The notes under the pieces: generated by a model
The model's input: the letters and a program-made list of their open reading frames with translations, nothing else
The model's database searches: none
What the model was told of the DNA's origin: nothing
Part shown: positions 1 to 10,300 of the stretch, in pieces
Numbering within the stretch: the stretch's first letter is position 1
Layout of the letters: each line of letters opens with the position of its first letter
Program-made: the position numbers and the translations under genes
Virus record (IMG/VR): IMGVR_UViG_3300020470_000690
Coordinates: 1-64,000 of that record
Source: a virus
DNA: 64,000 nt
Reading direction: 5' to 3' (one strand)

Positions 1-649
1 ACTCTACAAAATCTTCTAGACCAACCTCTTCTATAATGAGGTCTAATCCTTCTTCATTGATACCTTCTTCATAGAAGTAATCAACCGCAACTTCTAACGC
101 TGCTGCTTCCCACTCTTCTTTCTTTGGTGAGTAGATTGCACCTGGACCATGCTGTGCAATAATTGCTGCCCTGACATTCGCAAGTGCCTTATCTGAAGCC
201 TTCTTCGCCGCCTTCGGATCATACTTCTTAGACGATTTATATGTCGATGGAGAGACATCATCGCCACCAGGAGCACTTCCACCTCGCTCAAGACGACGAT
301 CTTTAATTCTATCGTACTCTTCTTCAGAGATAGTCTCACCCTTGGGGTTGTAACCCTGTGCCAAAGCAGCATAAGGAACGGCTTTTCTGTCTTTGACCTT
401 CTTCTTATTGACTGCTTCATCATGTTTTTTCTTGCCTTTTTTAACAAGAGCGATCACTCCTTCTTGTTCTAGTTGTGGCTTATCACCTTTAATTTTCTTA
501 TCTCCACGGTTTGATCTATGGAGTGCTCTCCTTAGTTTACCGTGACCTGCCTGGTTCCAATTAACACCAAACTTACGAATGTTTCTCTCCTTCTCTTTTG
601 TTTCAGGAGACTTACCAGCATCTACCTTTGCTTCATTAACGTCAGACAT
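1..649 (-). CDS. Lysine-rich protein of unknown function, partial (C-terminus beyond window edge)
   Basis: An open frame starts at ATG 649-647 and runs off the left edge without a stop, giving at least 216 residues. The first two thirds are highly basic (residues around 45-85 are dense in K and R) and contain SEEEYDRIKDRRLERGG near residue 110. The visible end is acidic and helical, with VDYFYEEGINEEGLDLIIEE followed by VGLEDFVE. The start lies 1 base after the stop of the preceding gene, so the two are probably cotranscribed. Similar acidic helical tails (YxxEEGxxE...) occur in structural or head-associated proteins of marine T4-like phages, but I cannot name a family. In T4-like gene order gp17 would follow gp16 within a few genes; this is not gp17, since no ATPase motif is seen. 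Coding status is confident, function unknown. Confidence 0.8.
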   Translation of the reverse strand, partial: MSDVNEAKVDAGKSPETKEKERNIRKFGVNWNQAGHGKLRRALHRSNRGDKKIKGDKPQLEQEGVIALVKKGKKKHDEAVNKKKVKDRKAVPYAALAQGYNPKGETISEEEYDRIKDRRLERGGSAPGGDDVSPSTYKSSKKYDPKAAKKASDKALANVRAAIIAQHGPGAIYSPKKEEWEAAALEVAVDYFYEEGINEEGLDLIIEEVGLEDFVE

Positions 650-650
650 A

Positions 651-1193
651 CTAGCCTCCAACAATCTGGACTTGTTCGACAACGACACCACCTGAACCAG
701 AACCTGCAGTCAGTAATACAGTTCTTTGTACCAGAGGAATAGTGCCAGCAACTACATCCGCTTCAGATAAAGCGTAGTCAGCAGAAGCACCAGAAGCATC
801 GAGGTCAGTAGTAATAGTAGTAGCAGTAACGGAAGCAGCTTTCTTACCAGCACTAGCAGCAGTAACAAATGCTGCTACAAATGCAGTGTCTCCACCATTA
901 GATGTGGTAATAGTGTCATTAGCAGTGAACGTATGACGACCACCATTTGAGTATCCTTCTATTGTAAGGACTGTAGGATTAGCATCAGTTGCTGCAGAAA
1001 TCTTTGCAGTTTTCGGTTTACCTACCGAGATTAGTTCAGGAACACCAGCAGCGAGGGTTATAGCAGGACCTGCCCCAACTTGGATGCTGGATGCAGCAGT
1101 TGCTAATACTCTAATTACTCCCGTTTTCACTGTGATATACGCAGTACCCGATGCACTTACGGTTTGCGTATCTAAAACGTTTAATACTGACAT
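651..1193 (-). CDS. Small Ala/Thr-rich beta-type virion protein, function unknown
   Basis: This 180-residue protein is rich in A, T, V, S and G and has almost no charged or aromatic residues, as is typical of small beta-sandwich decoration or fibre proteins. The N-terminus carries SGTAYITVKTGVIRVLATAA, a pattern I associate with a recurrent small protein of marine phages. The C-terminus is Gly/Val-rich (GSGSGGVVVEQVQIVGG). It has no signal peptide and no transmembrane segment. It follows gp16 and is preceded by a GATAAATA motif whose near end is 26 bases before the ATG, so it may open its own late unit that includes the next gene. Its place beside terminase and neck genes suggests a head or neck surface protein, but that is inference. 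Confidence 0.75.
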   Translation of the reverse strand: MSVLNVLDTQTVSASGTAYITVKTGVIRVLATAASSIQVGAGPAITLAAGVPELISVGKPKTAKISAATDANPTVLTIEGYSNGGRHTFTANDTITTSNGGDTAFVAAFVTAASAGKKAASVTATTITTDLDASGASADYALSEADVVAGTIPLVQRTVLLTAGSGSGGVVVEQVQIVGG

Positions 1194-1218
1194 TACTAAT
1201 GCTTCCTATACCTATATG

Positions 1219-1671
1219 TTATTTATCTTGCTTTTGTTTTAGAAACTTAGCGAGTTCTGCAGTGCTACCAACAAACATAGTGTTGTTTGTAACCTCTGTA
1301 GTCTTACTTCCCTTGGGATTTTCTATCTCATTAACTTTCTTATGCAGATCAGCAAGTTTATCTGCTACATCTCCTACATGTTTAATCAACTGTCCAGCAA
1401 CTTCATATGCTCTAGGTTGATCTGATTCCTGTGCCAGCTCTAGAATACCATCAACAGCTTCCTGTCCCTTCTCAATAAGAGAGTACAGATTACCACGAGT
1501 GTAATCATAATCTTTCTTGAGTTGTTCTGTAGGACCAGTTATGTTAGCAAGTTGTTCTTTCCTAGGGGCACAACCCCCTTCGGGTATAATAGAAGTCTCT
1601 ACATCGAGAGCTTTCTCTATACCATCAAACTTACTCGTCTTGTCCTGTTGTTGGGTTCCTTGACTTGCCAT
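1219..1671 (-). CDS. 16: Terminase small subunit, gp16-like
   Basis: A 150-residue, strongly charged and helical protein; T4 gp16 has 164 residues. It should help the large terminase recognise and cut concatemeric DNA during packaging. The start was placed at the internal ATG 1671 (MASQGT) rather than at the upstream ATG 1743, because the upstream 24 residues are simply the gp15 end read in another frame. With this start the gene overlaps gp15 by 41 bases. No clear Shine-Dalgarno sequence lies before it, so translational coupling to gp15 is likely. The central part (VGDVADKLADLHKKVNEIE) looks like a coiled coil. The call rests on position after gp13-gp14-gp15, size and composition rather than on a diagnostic motif. 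Confidence 0.62.
   Translation of the reverse strand: MASQGTQQQDKTSKFDGIEKALDVETSIIPEGGCAPRKEQLANITGPTEQLKKDYDYTRGNLYSLIEKGQEAVDGILELAQESDQPRAYEVAGQLIKHVGDVADKLADLHKKVNEIENPKGSKTTEVTNNTMFVGSTAELAKFLKQKQDK
1220..1227 (-). promoter_or_regulatory. Late-promoter-like motif GATAAATA
   Basis: On the minus strand this reads GATAAATA, matching the T4-type late promoter core (NATAAATA), with 26 bases to the start codon of the 180-residue protein. It overlaps the stop codon of gp16, as expected where genes are packed end to end. The same motif type precedes other late genes in this window. Confidence 0.5.
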
Positions 1672-2668
1672 CAGTAAATTCAGCGTATAGTTCATTAAAT
1701 CCAAAGTCATCACCGACCTCAACCAGTGCATGATCATCAGCATCTATCTTAAGGATATTGCTATTAATAGCATGTCCAGCAATAGTGCTGTTGTTCCATC
1801 CACGATTGACGTGCCATGTACTTCCTACTATTCTGGTGACATGCATCACCTCGGTACCAATTTGTATCTCATCTCCAACGACGGCAGCAGAAGAATCAGT
1901 AATGGAGATAATACCATCATTGATATCCATTGCAGCAGAAAGAGTTGTGATAGCATTAGCATCTCTATCAATAAGTGATGCTGGTGTAGCAGTATACCTG
2001 ACTTCTCTTGGAGCAGTAGCAACTGCCTCTGTAGAGTAATCGACGATTGCCTTCTTGATAACAGCGTCAGTAGACTGAACAGGACCATACAGATATGTCT
2101 TAGCAACAAACTGTAAGGTATAGACCAGAGTCCTACGTGTATCATAATCACCTTCATACTGATCATCGTAAGCAACGTTAGTCAGCGTGACAGGATAATC
2201 TCTCTTCTCTCCCAGAGAAGGAATCAAGTTCATTGTTATATTAAAACTTGGTTGGAAGAATGGGAGAATTTGCTCAAGAATCTGGAGAGAATCATCCTGG
2301 TTCTTGGCAAGGATTGCCAACTCAAAAGATACATTATATGGTATTGGCATGAAACCCTTACTAGTTGTACTACCATCAGTCTTTCTTATGTACTGAGTGG
2401 GAGAAACCTTTCGGGTTGCATCATATGAGATACCAACTATCTCAAATGAAATTCTTGGTAGTGTGATCTGTACTTGATCTTTAGTAGATAGATCTCCTAC
2501 TTGACGTAACCTAGCAAGAAACTTTTGCTTAGGACCATAGGCAAGGGGTACTTTCATCACTTCAGTCTTAGCTCCTGAAGTACGACGAAGCTCAATATTA
2601 TTAAACAGTGTACCGAAACCGACAACTGTCTTTTTGATTATCTCATGATAACTGTACGTACCTAACAT
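1631..2668 (-). CDS. 15: Tail sheath stabilizer / tail completion protein, gp15-like
   Basis: 345 residues. The N-terminus (MLGTYSYHEIIKKTVVGFGTLFNNI) and the central segment with DGSTTSKGFMPIPYNV and ILEQILPFFQPSFNITMN are characteristic of T4-like gp15, which caps the tail tube and sheath and joins the tail to the neck. T4 gp15 has 272 residues. Here about 70 extra C-terminal residues (roughly 235-300) form an added beta module (DGIISITDSSAAVVGDEIQI then VMHVTRI and HVNRGW) that resembles modules in the giant baseplate protein and the fibres. Its ATG overlaps the gp14 stop by one base (TAATG), and its 3' end overlaps gp16 by 41 bases. The added module was presumably acquired as surface decoration; that part is inference. 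Confidence 0.85.
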   Translation of the reverse strand: MLGTYSYHEIIKKTVVGFGTLFNNIELRRTSGAKTEVMKVPLAYGPKQKFLARLRQVGDLSTKDQVQITLPRISFEIVGISYDATRKVSPTQYIRKTDGSTTSKGFMPIPYNVSFELAILAKNQDDSLQILEQILPFFQPSFNITMNLIPSLGEKRDYPVTLTNVAYDDQYEGDYDTRRTLVYTLQFVAKTYLYGPVQSTDAVIKKAIVDYSTEAVATAPREVRYTATPASLIDRDANAITTLSAAMDINDGIISITDSSAAVVGDEIQIGTEVMHVTRIVGSTWHVNRGWNNSTIAGHAINSNILKIDADDHALVEVGDDFGFNELYAEFTDGKSRNPTTGQDE

Positions 2669-3543
2669 TAGATGCTACTCCCCTTGTTTCCAAACTCACC
2701 AAAGGGGTTACCTTGGGTGAAATCAATGATTCCATCTGCTTGCGTTTCGAACGTAGCATTGGCATCAAACTCACTATTAACATTATTTATGGTATTGTAT
2801 GTCGATGTAGTCCATGCAGCACCGCTAGACTGCCCTGTGAGCGTCTCAGGGACGGTAAAGATACCTGTACGGTTATAAACCTGTAATTGGTTATTTCCAG
2901 CGTCAAAGGACTTAACTTCAGCAGATACATTAGATGTACCACCAGTGATAGTTTCTCCAACTGTGTATGTACCAGTACCACCTGCAACTAGGTTGACAGT
3001 GATAGCATTGGCAAAGTTGGCTTCTATCGCATCTACAGCAGCAACACCTGTATCTATATCCTCGTCGCTGTATTCGAACAACTCACAGCGTAGTCCCCAT
3101 ACATATTGCTCACCTAATGTATAGAAAGGAACTTCGTGCTCTACGAATTGTATCTCAAATGTTTTATTAGCTAGTGGTAAATGAATTAGATCACCCTCAT
3201 TAGGTCTACCTTCTACAATGAGTTGTGCATTATCATCTACTGCTGCTGTGAACCTGCGTTTTGATATAACGAAGGTAACTTGGTCCTGAATTCTGACTCC
3301 AAACTTAGAGAAAATATCGCCGTCACCCCTAAAACCACCAGCATCCTCAATATACACTTCCACCTCAAAGGCACCTGTGAATTTTGATAGGGTGTCTTCT
3401 CCAAAAACTCCATCCTCCTTTACTAATGTTCTAGGAATGTAATAAACATTCTTCCCAAACATCTTAATCTGTTCATCTACAAGATCTTGGGCAAGACCTT
3501 GTTCTCCAGCAGTACCTTGTGTGAAATAAGTATTAAGTGCCAT
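2668..3543 (-). CDS. 14: Neck protein, gp14-like, with inserted beta module
   Basis: 291 residues. The first 170 residues, including GKNVYYIPRTLVKEDGVFGED and VTFVISKRRF, fit the gp14 neck protein of T4-like cyanophages, which forms the head-to-tail connector with gp13. T4 gp14 has 256 residues. Residues about 182-250 carry a Gly/Thr-rich segment (YTVGETITGGTSNVSAEV, then VPETLTGQSSGAAW) with two copies of the GExxxGxxS pattern found repeatedly in the 616-aa and 2454-aa proteins of this window. The C-terminus (TQGNPFGEFGNKGSSI) returns to a neck-type tail. The gene sits one base after gp13, and an AGGAT stretch before its ATG may serve as ribosome binding site. The inserted module is unusual for this family. 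Confidence 0.85.
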   Translation of the reverse strand: MALNTYFTQGTAGEQGLAQDLVDEQIKMFGKNVYYIPRTLVKEDGVFGEDTLSKFTGAFEVEVYIEDAGGFRGDGDIFSKFGVRIQDQVTFVISKRRFTAAVDDNAQLIVEGRPNEGDLIHLPLANKTFEIQFVEHEVPFYTLGEQYVWGLRCELFEYSDEDIDTGVAAVDAIEANFANAITVNLVAGGTGTYTVGETITGGTSNVSAEVKSFDAGNNQLQVYNRTGIFTVPETLTGQSSGAAWTTSTYNTINNVNSEFDANATFETQADGIIDFTQGNPFGEFGNKGSSI

Positions 3544-3544
3544 A

Positions 3545-4345
3545 TCATCCTATCATGTCCAGTGGTGGTGTTTCCCAAGTCGTACGTAACTGTTCGTCAA
3601 GTGTCTTGAGTTCTTCGATAGCATCGTTATAAATCATCTCTCCATTGAGAGTAACTCCACCTGGCATCTGTACATTCTGGAACTTGGTCATGTTCTGACC
3701 CCACTGTTTCTTAATCCTTGCTGAGACATAATCTTTTAACCACATCTGATTATAGATCTCTGTCCATGTAGTAGGATCAAGTGCCCTCCAACATTTGATA
3801 ACGATGTACTGATCTTCTAGAGAATCCTCTGTCCAATCAAAATCTATATGAAGTCTGTTTTGTACTGCTTGATATCTTACAGGTTTCATACCCTCAAGTA
3901 TCCAGTCAATACTCTGTAGGTGAGACTGAATCATGTAGTAGTGATAGAACTGTGTAGACGTAAAGTCATACAAGTCATTAAGTCTCATTTGATAACGAAT
4001 ATCAAACATGTTTCTTGTACCTTTATCAGTAAAGGCAAAGAGACCTTCTATCGCTAGTACATGATCTGGTATGGAAAGGAAGTTTGTTTGCTCACCCCAT
4101 TGTGTTGTATTATCTACACCAACACTATTAGAGTATGCCTTACCAGCAGTAATCTCATCAGCAGTAAATTTATGCTTTAAATATACTCTCTCAGCACCAT
4201 CATAATGATACTGTTGGAACTTCTGAATACCATAATCTATTGCGTCATCAACTTGATCGTCTGACACATTAATTTCTAATACTGGTTTACCGAGTCTACG
4301 GAGACAGTATTCTTTTAATTCAGATTTTGAGGTTGGGATTGCCAT
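3545..4345 (-). CDS. 13: Neck protein, gp13-like
   Basis: 266 residues. The opening pattern (KEYCLRRLGKPVLEINVSDD, then QVDDAIDYGIQKFQQYHYDG) is the conserved start of gp13 neck proteins in T4-like cyanophages, followed by WTEDSLEDQYIVIKCWRALD. Together with gp14 it closes the filled head and provides the docking site for the tail. T4 gp13 has 309 residues, so this is slightly short. It starts 4 bases after the stop of the large tail fibre and leads the gp13-14-15-16 block in T4 order. No added repeat module is visible, unlike in its two neighbours. Confidence 0.87.
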   Translation of the reverse strand: MAIPTSKSELKEYCLRRLGKPVLEINVSDDQVDDAIDYGIQKFQQYHYDGAERVYLKHKFTADEITAGKAYSNSVGVDNTTQWGEQTNFLSIPDHVLAIEGLFAFTDKGTRNMFDIRYQMRLNDLYDFTSTQFYHYYMIQSHLQSIDWILEGMKPVRYQAVQNRLHIDFDWTEDSLEDQYIVIKCWRALDPTTWTEIYNQMWLKDYVSARIKKQWGQNMTKFQNVQMPGGVTLNGEMIYNDAIEELKTLDEQLRTTWETPPLDMIG

Positions 4346-4349
4346 TTAA

Positions 4350-7300
4350 TTAACGTGATAGAGCGGCGAGTGCAGCCTTAAGTTGTGCAACAGTTGTTAC
4401 AGAAGCGTCATTACCAATAGCATTTAATTCGGTATAGAGATCATCAATATCACTATCATTGGTGGTTGCCTGTGTACCTTGTGCAGCAGTTGCATATGCA
4501 GTAGAGGCAGTGGTAGCAGCAGATCCAAGTCCAAGAGTTGTCCTTGCAGCAGCAGCGTCTGCGTCATCTACGAGAGTTGCACCATATGCACTAACAGCAG
4601 AAGATGCAAGTTTTGTTTCTACAGCAGTCTCAAGGTCTTGTAATGCACCCTTAGTAGTTTCATTGTCAGCAATAGTTGTGCCAGTGAAAGTGCCAAGGTT
4701 ATCAGATGCAGCAGATACACCAGTCAATGTGATGAGGTGGTCTACATCTAAGTCTGCCTTAGAAGACTTGGTTATACTGAATACACCAGTACCTGAGTTG
4801 TATGAGAGATCTCCACCAGCAGATACAGCACCACGTGCTCTAGCATCTGTGTAGTATAGATTGCTTGATCCTTCAGATAGGTCATCGGTATCAGCAGCAG
4901 CAATTCTTGCGTCTGCCCTAGCATCTGTATAGTAAAGATTGTTTGATCCTTCAGAGACTGTATCAGTATCACCCTGAGTATATGTCAATACACCAGTGGT
5001 GGAATTGTATGCTAGTTGTGTGCTGTTCTCAGAGATAGCAGCTCTTGCTCTAGCAGTTGTATGATAGAGGTTAGAAGATCCTTCTGATACACCATCAGTG
5101 TCAGGTGTAGTGTATGAAATAACACCAGTGCCACTGTTGTATGCTAAAGATCCACCAACACTGATATGACCACGAGTACGAGCAGCAGTGGTAAAGAGGT
5201 TAGTGCTGCCTTCAGTAATAGTATCAGAATTAATATCGGCTTGAGTAACAGATAGTGTATAAGTGTTTGCAGCATCATCGTAAACCTTAGTAACACCAGT
5301 ACCAGCGATGATAAGAGCATTTAACCTATCATCTACACGCTCATCTGTATAGTATAGATTGCTTGATCCCTCTGCTACATCATCTGTATCATGGTTGGAT
5401 AGAGATGCAATAGTAGTTGGAGTTGTGTATGAGTATACACCAGTGGAAGCATTATATGCTAGGTCTCCACCTACACCTAAGTGTCCACGAGTTCTTGCAG
5501 CAGTAGTGAATAGATTTGTTGATCCTTCTGTTACATTGTCGGTATTGATATCAGACTGAGTAACGGAAAGAGTACCACTGCTGTGAGTAATACCAGTGCC
5601 ATATGTAAAGTGTCCTCTAGTTCTTGCAGCAGTTGTGAATAGATTAGTGCTGCCTTCAGTAACATTGTCGGTATTGATATCTGCCTGAGTAGTACTCAAG
5701 GTTAAGATGTTACCTGCGTCATCATAGGTAGCAGTAATACCTGTGCCACCAGTGATAAGAGCATCAACTCTATCATCTACACGCTCATTGGTGAAGTAAA
5801 GATTAGTTGATCCTTCTGATAGAGCATCAGTATCATGGTTAGCAATACTACCAACCTGTGACTGACCGTATGTGATGTTACCAGTAATAGTTAAGTTACC
5901 CTGAACCTCAAAGTCAGTAGTTGATCTGAAGTTACTAACTGTAAGTCTGTTAGTAGATGGGTTATAGGTAAGGTTAGTAGAGTCTGTACGTACCTCAGTG
6001 TTACCTGTATTCGAAGAAACGAATGTAGGATAGTAAGTTAAGTTTGATGAGGTAGTATCTGTAACACCAACTAGGGTTGCAGTGTCAGCATTACCAGTCA
6101 GAGCACCAGTTACATTACCAGTGATCTGTCCCGTTACACCGAGTGTGCCACCGATGGTGGTGTTAGTTGTTACGTCAAGACTATTAGTTGTGGTTAATCC
6201 AGCAGCAGTAATGTTACCTGAGGTGGATTGTAATTCCACCTTAGTAGTACCAGAACCATTCTGTAGCTTAAGTGTCTTAGTAGATCCCTTAACAACAACA
6301 TCATCCTTAAAGAGTGATGTACTATTCTGTGTGATAGTTCCACTGAAGGTGGAGTTACCATCTACATTAAGAGTGGTATCAAAGTCAACTGCACCTGTTA
6401 CGTTAAGGTCAGCAGTGACTGTTGTTGCTTCATTAACATCTAAAGTACCGTCAATAACTGTGTTACCAGTTGCACCAGCAACTGTGAACTTAGTAGAGTT
6501 AACGATAATAGAACCACCGACTGTTACACCAGCAGTTGTGGTTACACTGGAAGCATTGACTGTGGTTAGTGTGGAAGTACCTGTTACATCAAGGGTTCCT
6601 CCGAAATTGGCATTACCAGAAGCACCATTTAAGGTGATAGTAGTACCAGCGTTAGGTCCTAAGAATAGATCAGAACCAACGTATACATCTTCATCAACAG
6701 TTACACCACCAGCAGTTACCATCAAAGCAGCATTGCCAGATAGTGATGTTGGGTTAGTGTTATTGGTGAGAGATGTGAGTCCAGTTACTCCTAATGTATT
6801 AGTGACATTCGTTGCACCATTTACATCTAGAGTTCCCTGAATATCTGTATTACCATTGTCAGTATCAATGGTGAACTTATCTGCACCTGCAGCAGTCTGT
6901 ACTTTAAATGATTTGTTGTCAGACTTAACGATCAGGTCATCCTGTATTGTTGCAGTACCATCTACATTCAGTGTAGTGTCTAGGTCTACTGCCTGTGTGA
7001 CATTAAGAGTGTCATCAATAGTTGTTGCACCCTCTACATTCAGAGTGCCTTGTATATCTGTATTACCATTGTCAGTATCAACACTGAAGATAGTAGCACC
7101 AGCTCCAGTCTGTACTGTGAATAACTTATTATCTGCCTTAACGTTTAACGAATCAGTAATCGTTGTTAATGCATCAACGTCAAGAGTACCATTAACAGTA
7201 AGGTTATCATCAACGATAGTCTCACCAGTATTAGAATCTAAAGTAAGGTCACCAGCAGATGTACTAATCTCAGATGATCCATCTACAGCAATCTTAATGT

Positions 7301-10300
7301 TATCAGCAGTGATATCAGTAGATGTGACTGCCTGATTAAATGTTACTGTACCTGTGACGCTATGTGAGTCAGTAGAAGCAGATCCAATAGTAGCATTTCC
7401 ATCTACTTGGAAGGTTCCATCTACCTCAGCATTGTCTGTGATATGTACCTTACCACCAGCAGAATCTAGGACAAGGTTCCCAGTAACTGTACTAATTTCG
7501 TTACTAGCATCCACGCCGATCCTAATATCATCAGCAGTAATATCTGTCGAGGTAACGGCTTGGTTAAAGGTAACTGTTCCAGTAACACTATGTGCGTCAC
7601 CAGAAGCATTGCCGATAGTGGCATTACCATCAACTGTAAAAGTACCATCGACTTTAGCGTTTCCATCAACATTGAGATTGTTGTCTACGTCTAGGTCATC
7701 TGTTACATTTACTGTACCAGCATCAGAATCAAGAACTAAATTACCTGAACTTGTACTGATCTCATTAGCAGCATCAACACCAATCTTGATGTTATCAGCT
7801 GTAATATCTGTGGATGTAATTGCTTGGTTAAAGGTTACTGTACCTGTAACGGTATGCTGATCTCCTGATCCGTTACCAATGGTAGCATTACCATCTACCT
7901 GTACAGTTCCTTGGATGATTGTATTACCTGTACCAGCATCAACTGTAAACTTCGCTGTATTAATTGCGAAATCATCTGTTACATCAAGAGTTCCTGTTAC
8001 ATCTAAGTTTCCACCAATAGAAGCGTCGTCTGTGACTGTTAGATCATCACCAACAAATAGGTCAAGACCAATACCAGCACCACCACCAACTATCAGAGTA
8101 CCTGTAGCAGAGTTAGTAGCATTAGTAGTATCAAAGAGTTTTAAACTACCAGCATCAATACCTGATCTATCCCCTGCAAAGACTTCACTAGAGTTAGTTG
8201 CATCATTAAAGAGTGCAAAACGACTAGCAGAGTTGTCCCAACCGAACCAACCCAACTTAGCAGAACCACTATAGTATCTAAACTCAACACCACGATCCTT
8301 ACCATCATCAGAACCAGGAGCAGTATCTCCACCCAAGGTAATGATAGGATCATCTAATGTCACCACAGTGCTGTTCACTGTAGTTGTAGTTCCATGTACT
8401 ACAAGGTTACCATCTACAGTAGCGTTACCACCAACAGTAAGGTCAACTCCAGTAGCAAGAGAGACGTTAGCATTAAATGTTGGGGTTGCGTTGACTGTTA
8501 GGGAGTCTCCAGAAGCATCACCAATAGTAGTATTACCATCAACTACTAAATCACGGTTTAATAAGGTGTCACCATGAACAGTTAGAAGACCAGCCGTTGC
8601 AGTACCCAGACCGTTCCTACCAATTTCAGTGTTACCATTATCAAAATCAACGGCAAACTGTGTTTGAGCTGCATTGTTCCGTATGTTAAAAACTTTATTG
8701 TCGCTTTGGAAAATAACATCGTCGTAGATAGTGGTTGTACCATCTATCGTTACGGTGTCATTCATATCAACCGCACCATCTACATTAAGAGTGGTGTCAA
8801 AGTCTACTGTTCCATTAACAGTAATGTTATCTGTGAACGTAGTGACTGAGTTAACAGTAAAGACATCACTATTGGCATTACCAATTGTTGTCAGACTACC
8901 GTTAACAGTCAAGTTGTTAGCGAGTGTGGTAGCACTAGTTACGTTTAACGTACCTTCTATAACTGTGTTACCATTTGTGGAGGATACAGTGAACTTATCT
9001 GCAGTTCCATTATTAATCTTAAATGTCTTACCAGTAACATCCATTAGGAAGTCATTATGGAAGACTACATCACCATCAACATCTAACTCAGCATTAAGTG
9101 TGGTATTTCCATCTACATCTAAAGTACTGTTTAAGGTAGCACCACTATCGATGTCCATCGTGCCATCGGTGTGGAAGTTACCATTGTCAGTATCAACCCA
9201 GAATAAGTTATCACCATTTGCATTCTGGACCATAAATCCTTTATTATCTGCCCTGACATAGAAGTCAGAGTAGAAGTATGCATCACCATCAGCATTAGTT
9301 GTACCTTTGATAACTGTGTTACCGTTATCAGAATCAACTGTAAATTTATCTACACCAGCTTGGTTCTTAATTGCAAATTCTTTATTATCTGCTTCTAAGA
9401 TAATATTATTAGTAACCTTAGTTTGACCTGCAATAGTTACAGTGTCACCAACATTTACTTTCTCAGATATACCTACACCACCTGTGACTACCAGAGTCCC
9501 CGTAGTGGTAGAGGTAGATCCTGTGTTGGTTGTGAGAGCGAGGTTACCAGCAATGAGAGCAGCATCAGTCCCAGTAAAGATTTCAGACGAGTTTGTGGCA
9601 TTGTAGAGGAAGCGATAGCCGCCAGTGCCTGACCATATATTAGCGTTTGCATAACTTTCATCCCAACCGAAGAAACCCACACGTGCCTGTGAGTCATAAT
9701 ATCTAAATTCTACACCACGATCTTTGTTATCATCTGTAGTTGGAGCAGTATCTCCACCTAAAGTAATGATAGGATCATCTACCGTGATAGTAGTACTATT
9801 AACTGTAGTAGTAGTACCTTGTACTAAGAGGTCACCTAAGATCTCTACTGTACCTGTATTTTGTCCATTATCATCTGGATCGAGGACCAAGTTATTGCCA
9901 GGATCGCAAGCCAGAATATTAGATTTCGCATGGAAATGCTCAAAACAAACTCTTGCATCAGGATGAGTTGCAGTTAGAACCATGCCCTGATCAGCAGTGA
10001 TGTTAATCGCTGCTTCACCTGCACCAGAGTTGGTACACATAATGTTCAGAACTCTATCGCTAGAACTGTTCTGAGTTTGACGGATCTCAAAGTTACCGTC
10101 ACCATTCTTTTCTAGTAACTGATCAGTTGCTCCATCTAAGAATATATCAGGATCACTAATTACAGTTCTTACATTAATATCAACTTCACCAGCACCACCA
10201 TCACCAGTATTATTAGCACTGAAGAGGAGGTTGCCCGAAGTATCGTTGATCTTGGCATAGTTTAAGTAATTAAAACCTCTATAACCAGTAGTTGCTGTTA

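Noticed and set aside
94-447. Minus-strand 117-codon frame rich in R, M and L
   Set aside because: It is a shifted reading of the partial gene 1-649, whose frame is longer, properly started and has a sensible composition.
1219-1743. Longer gp16 start at ATG 1743
   Set aside because: The added residues (MLMIMHWLRSVM...) are gp15 coding sequence read out of frame; MASQGT at 1671 is a natural start.
2784-2791. CATAAATA motif inside gp14, 115 bases before gp15
   Set aside because: It is within coding sequence and far from the next start; gp14 and gp15 overlap by one base and are more likely translated from one message.
6082-7860. Plus-strand frames of 252, 159 and 168 codons inside the tail fibre
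   Set aside because: They are antisense shadows of a repetitive, low-complexity gene (V/P/S/L-rich, no motifs, no binding sites); the minus-strand frame is continuous across them.
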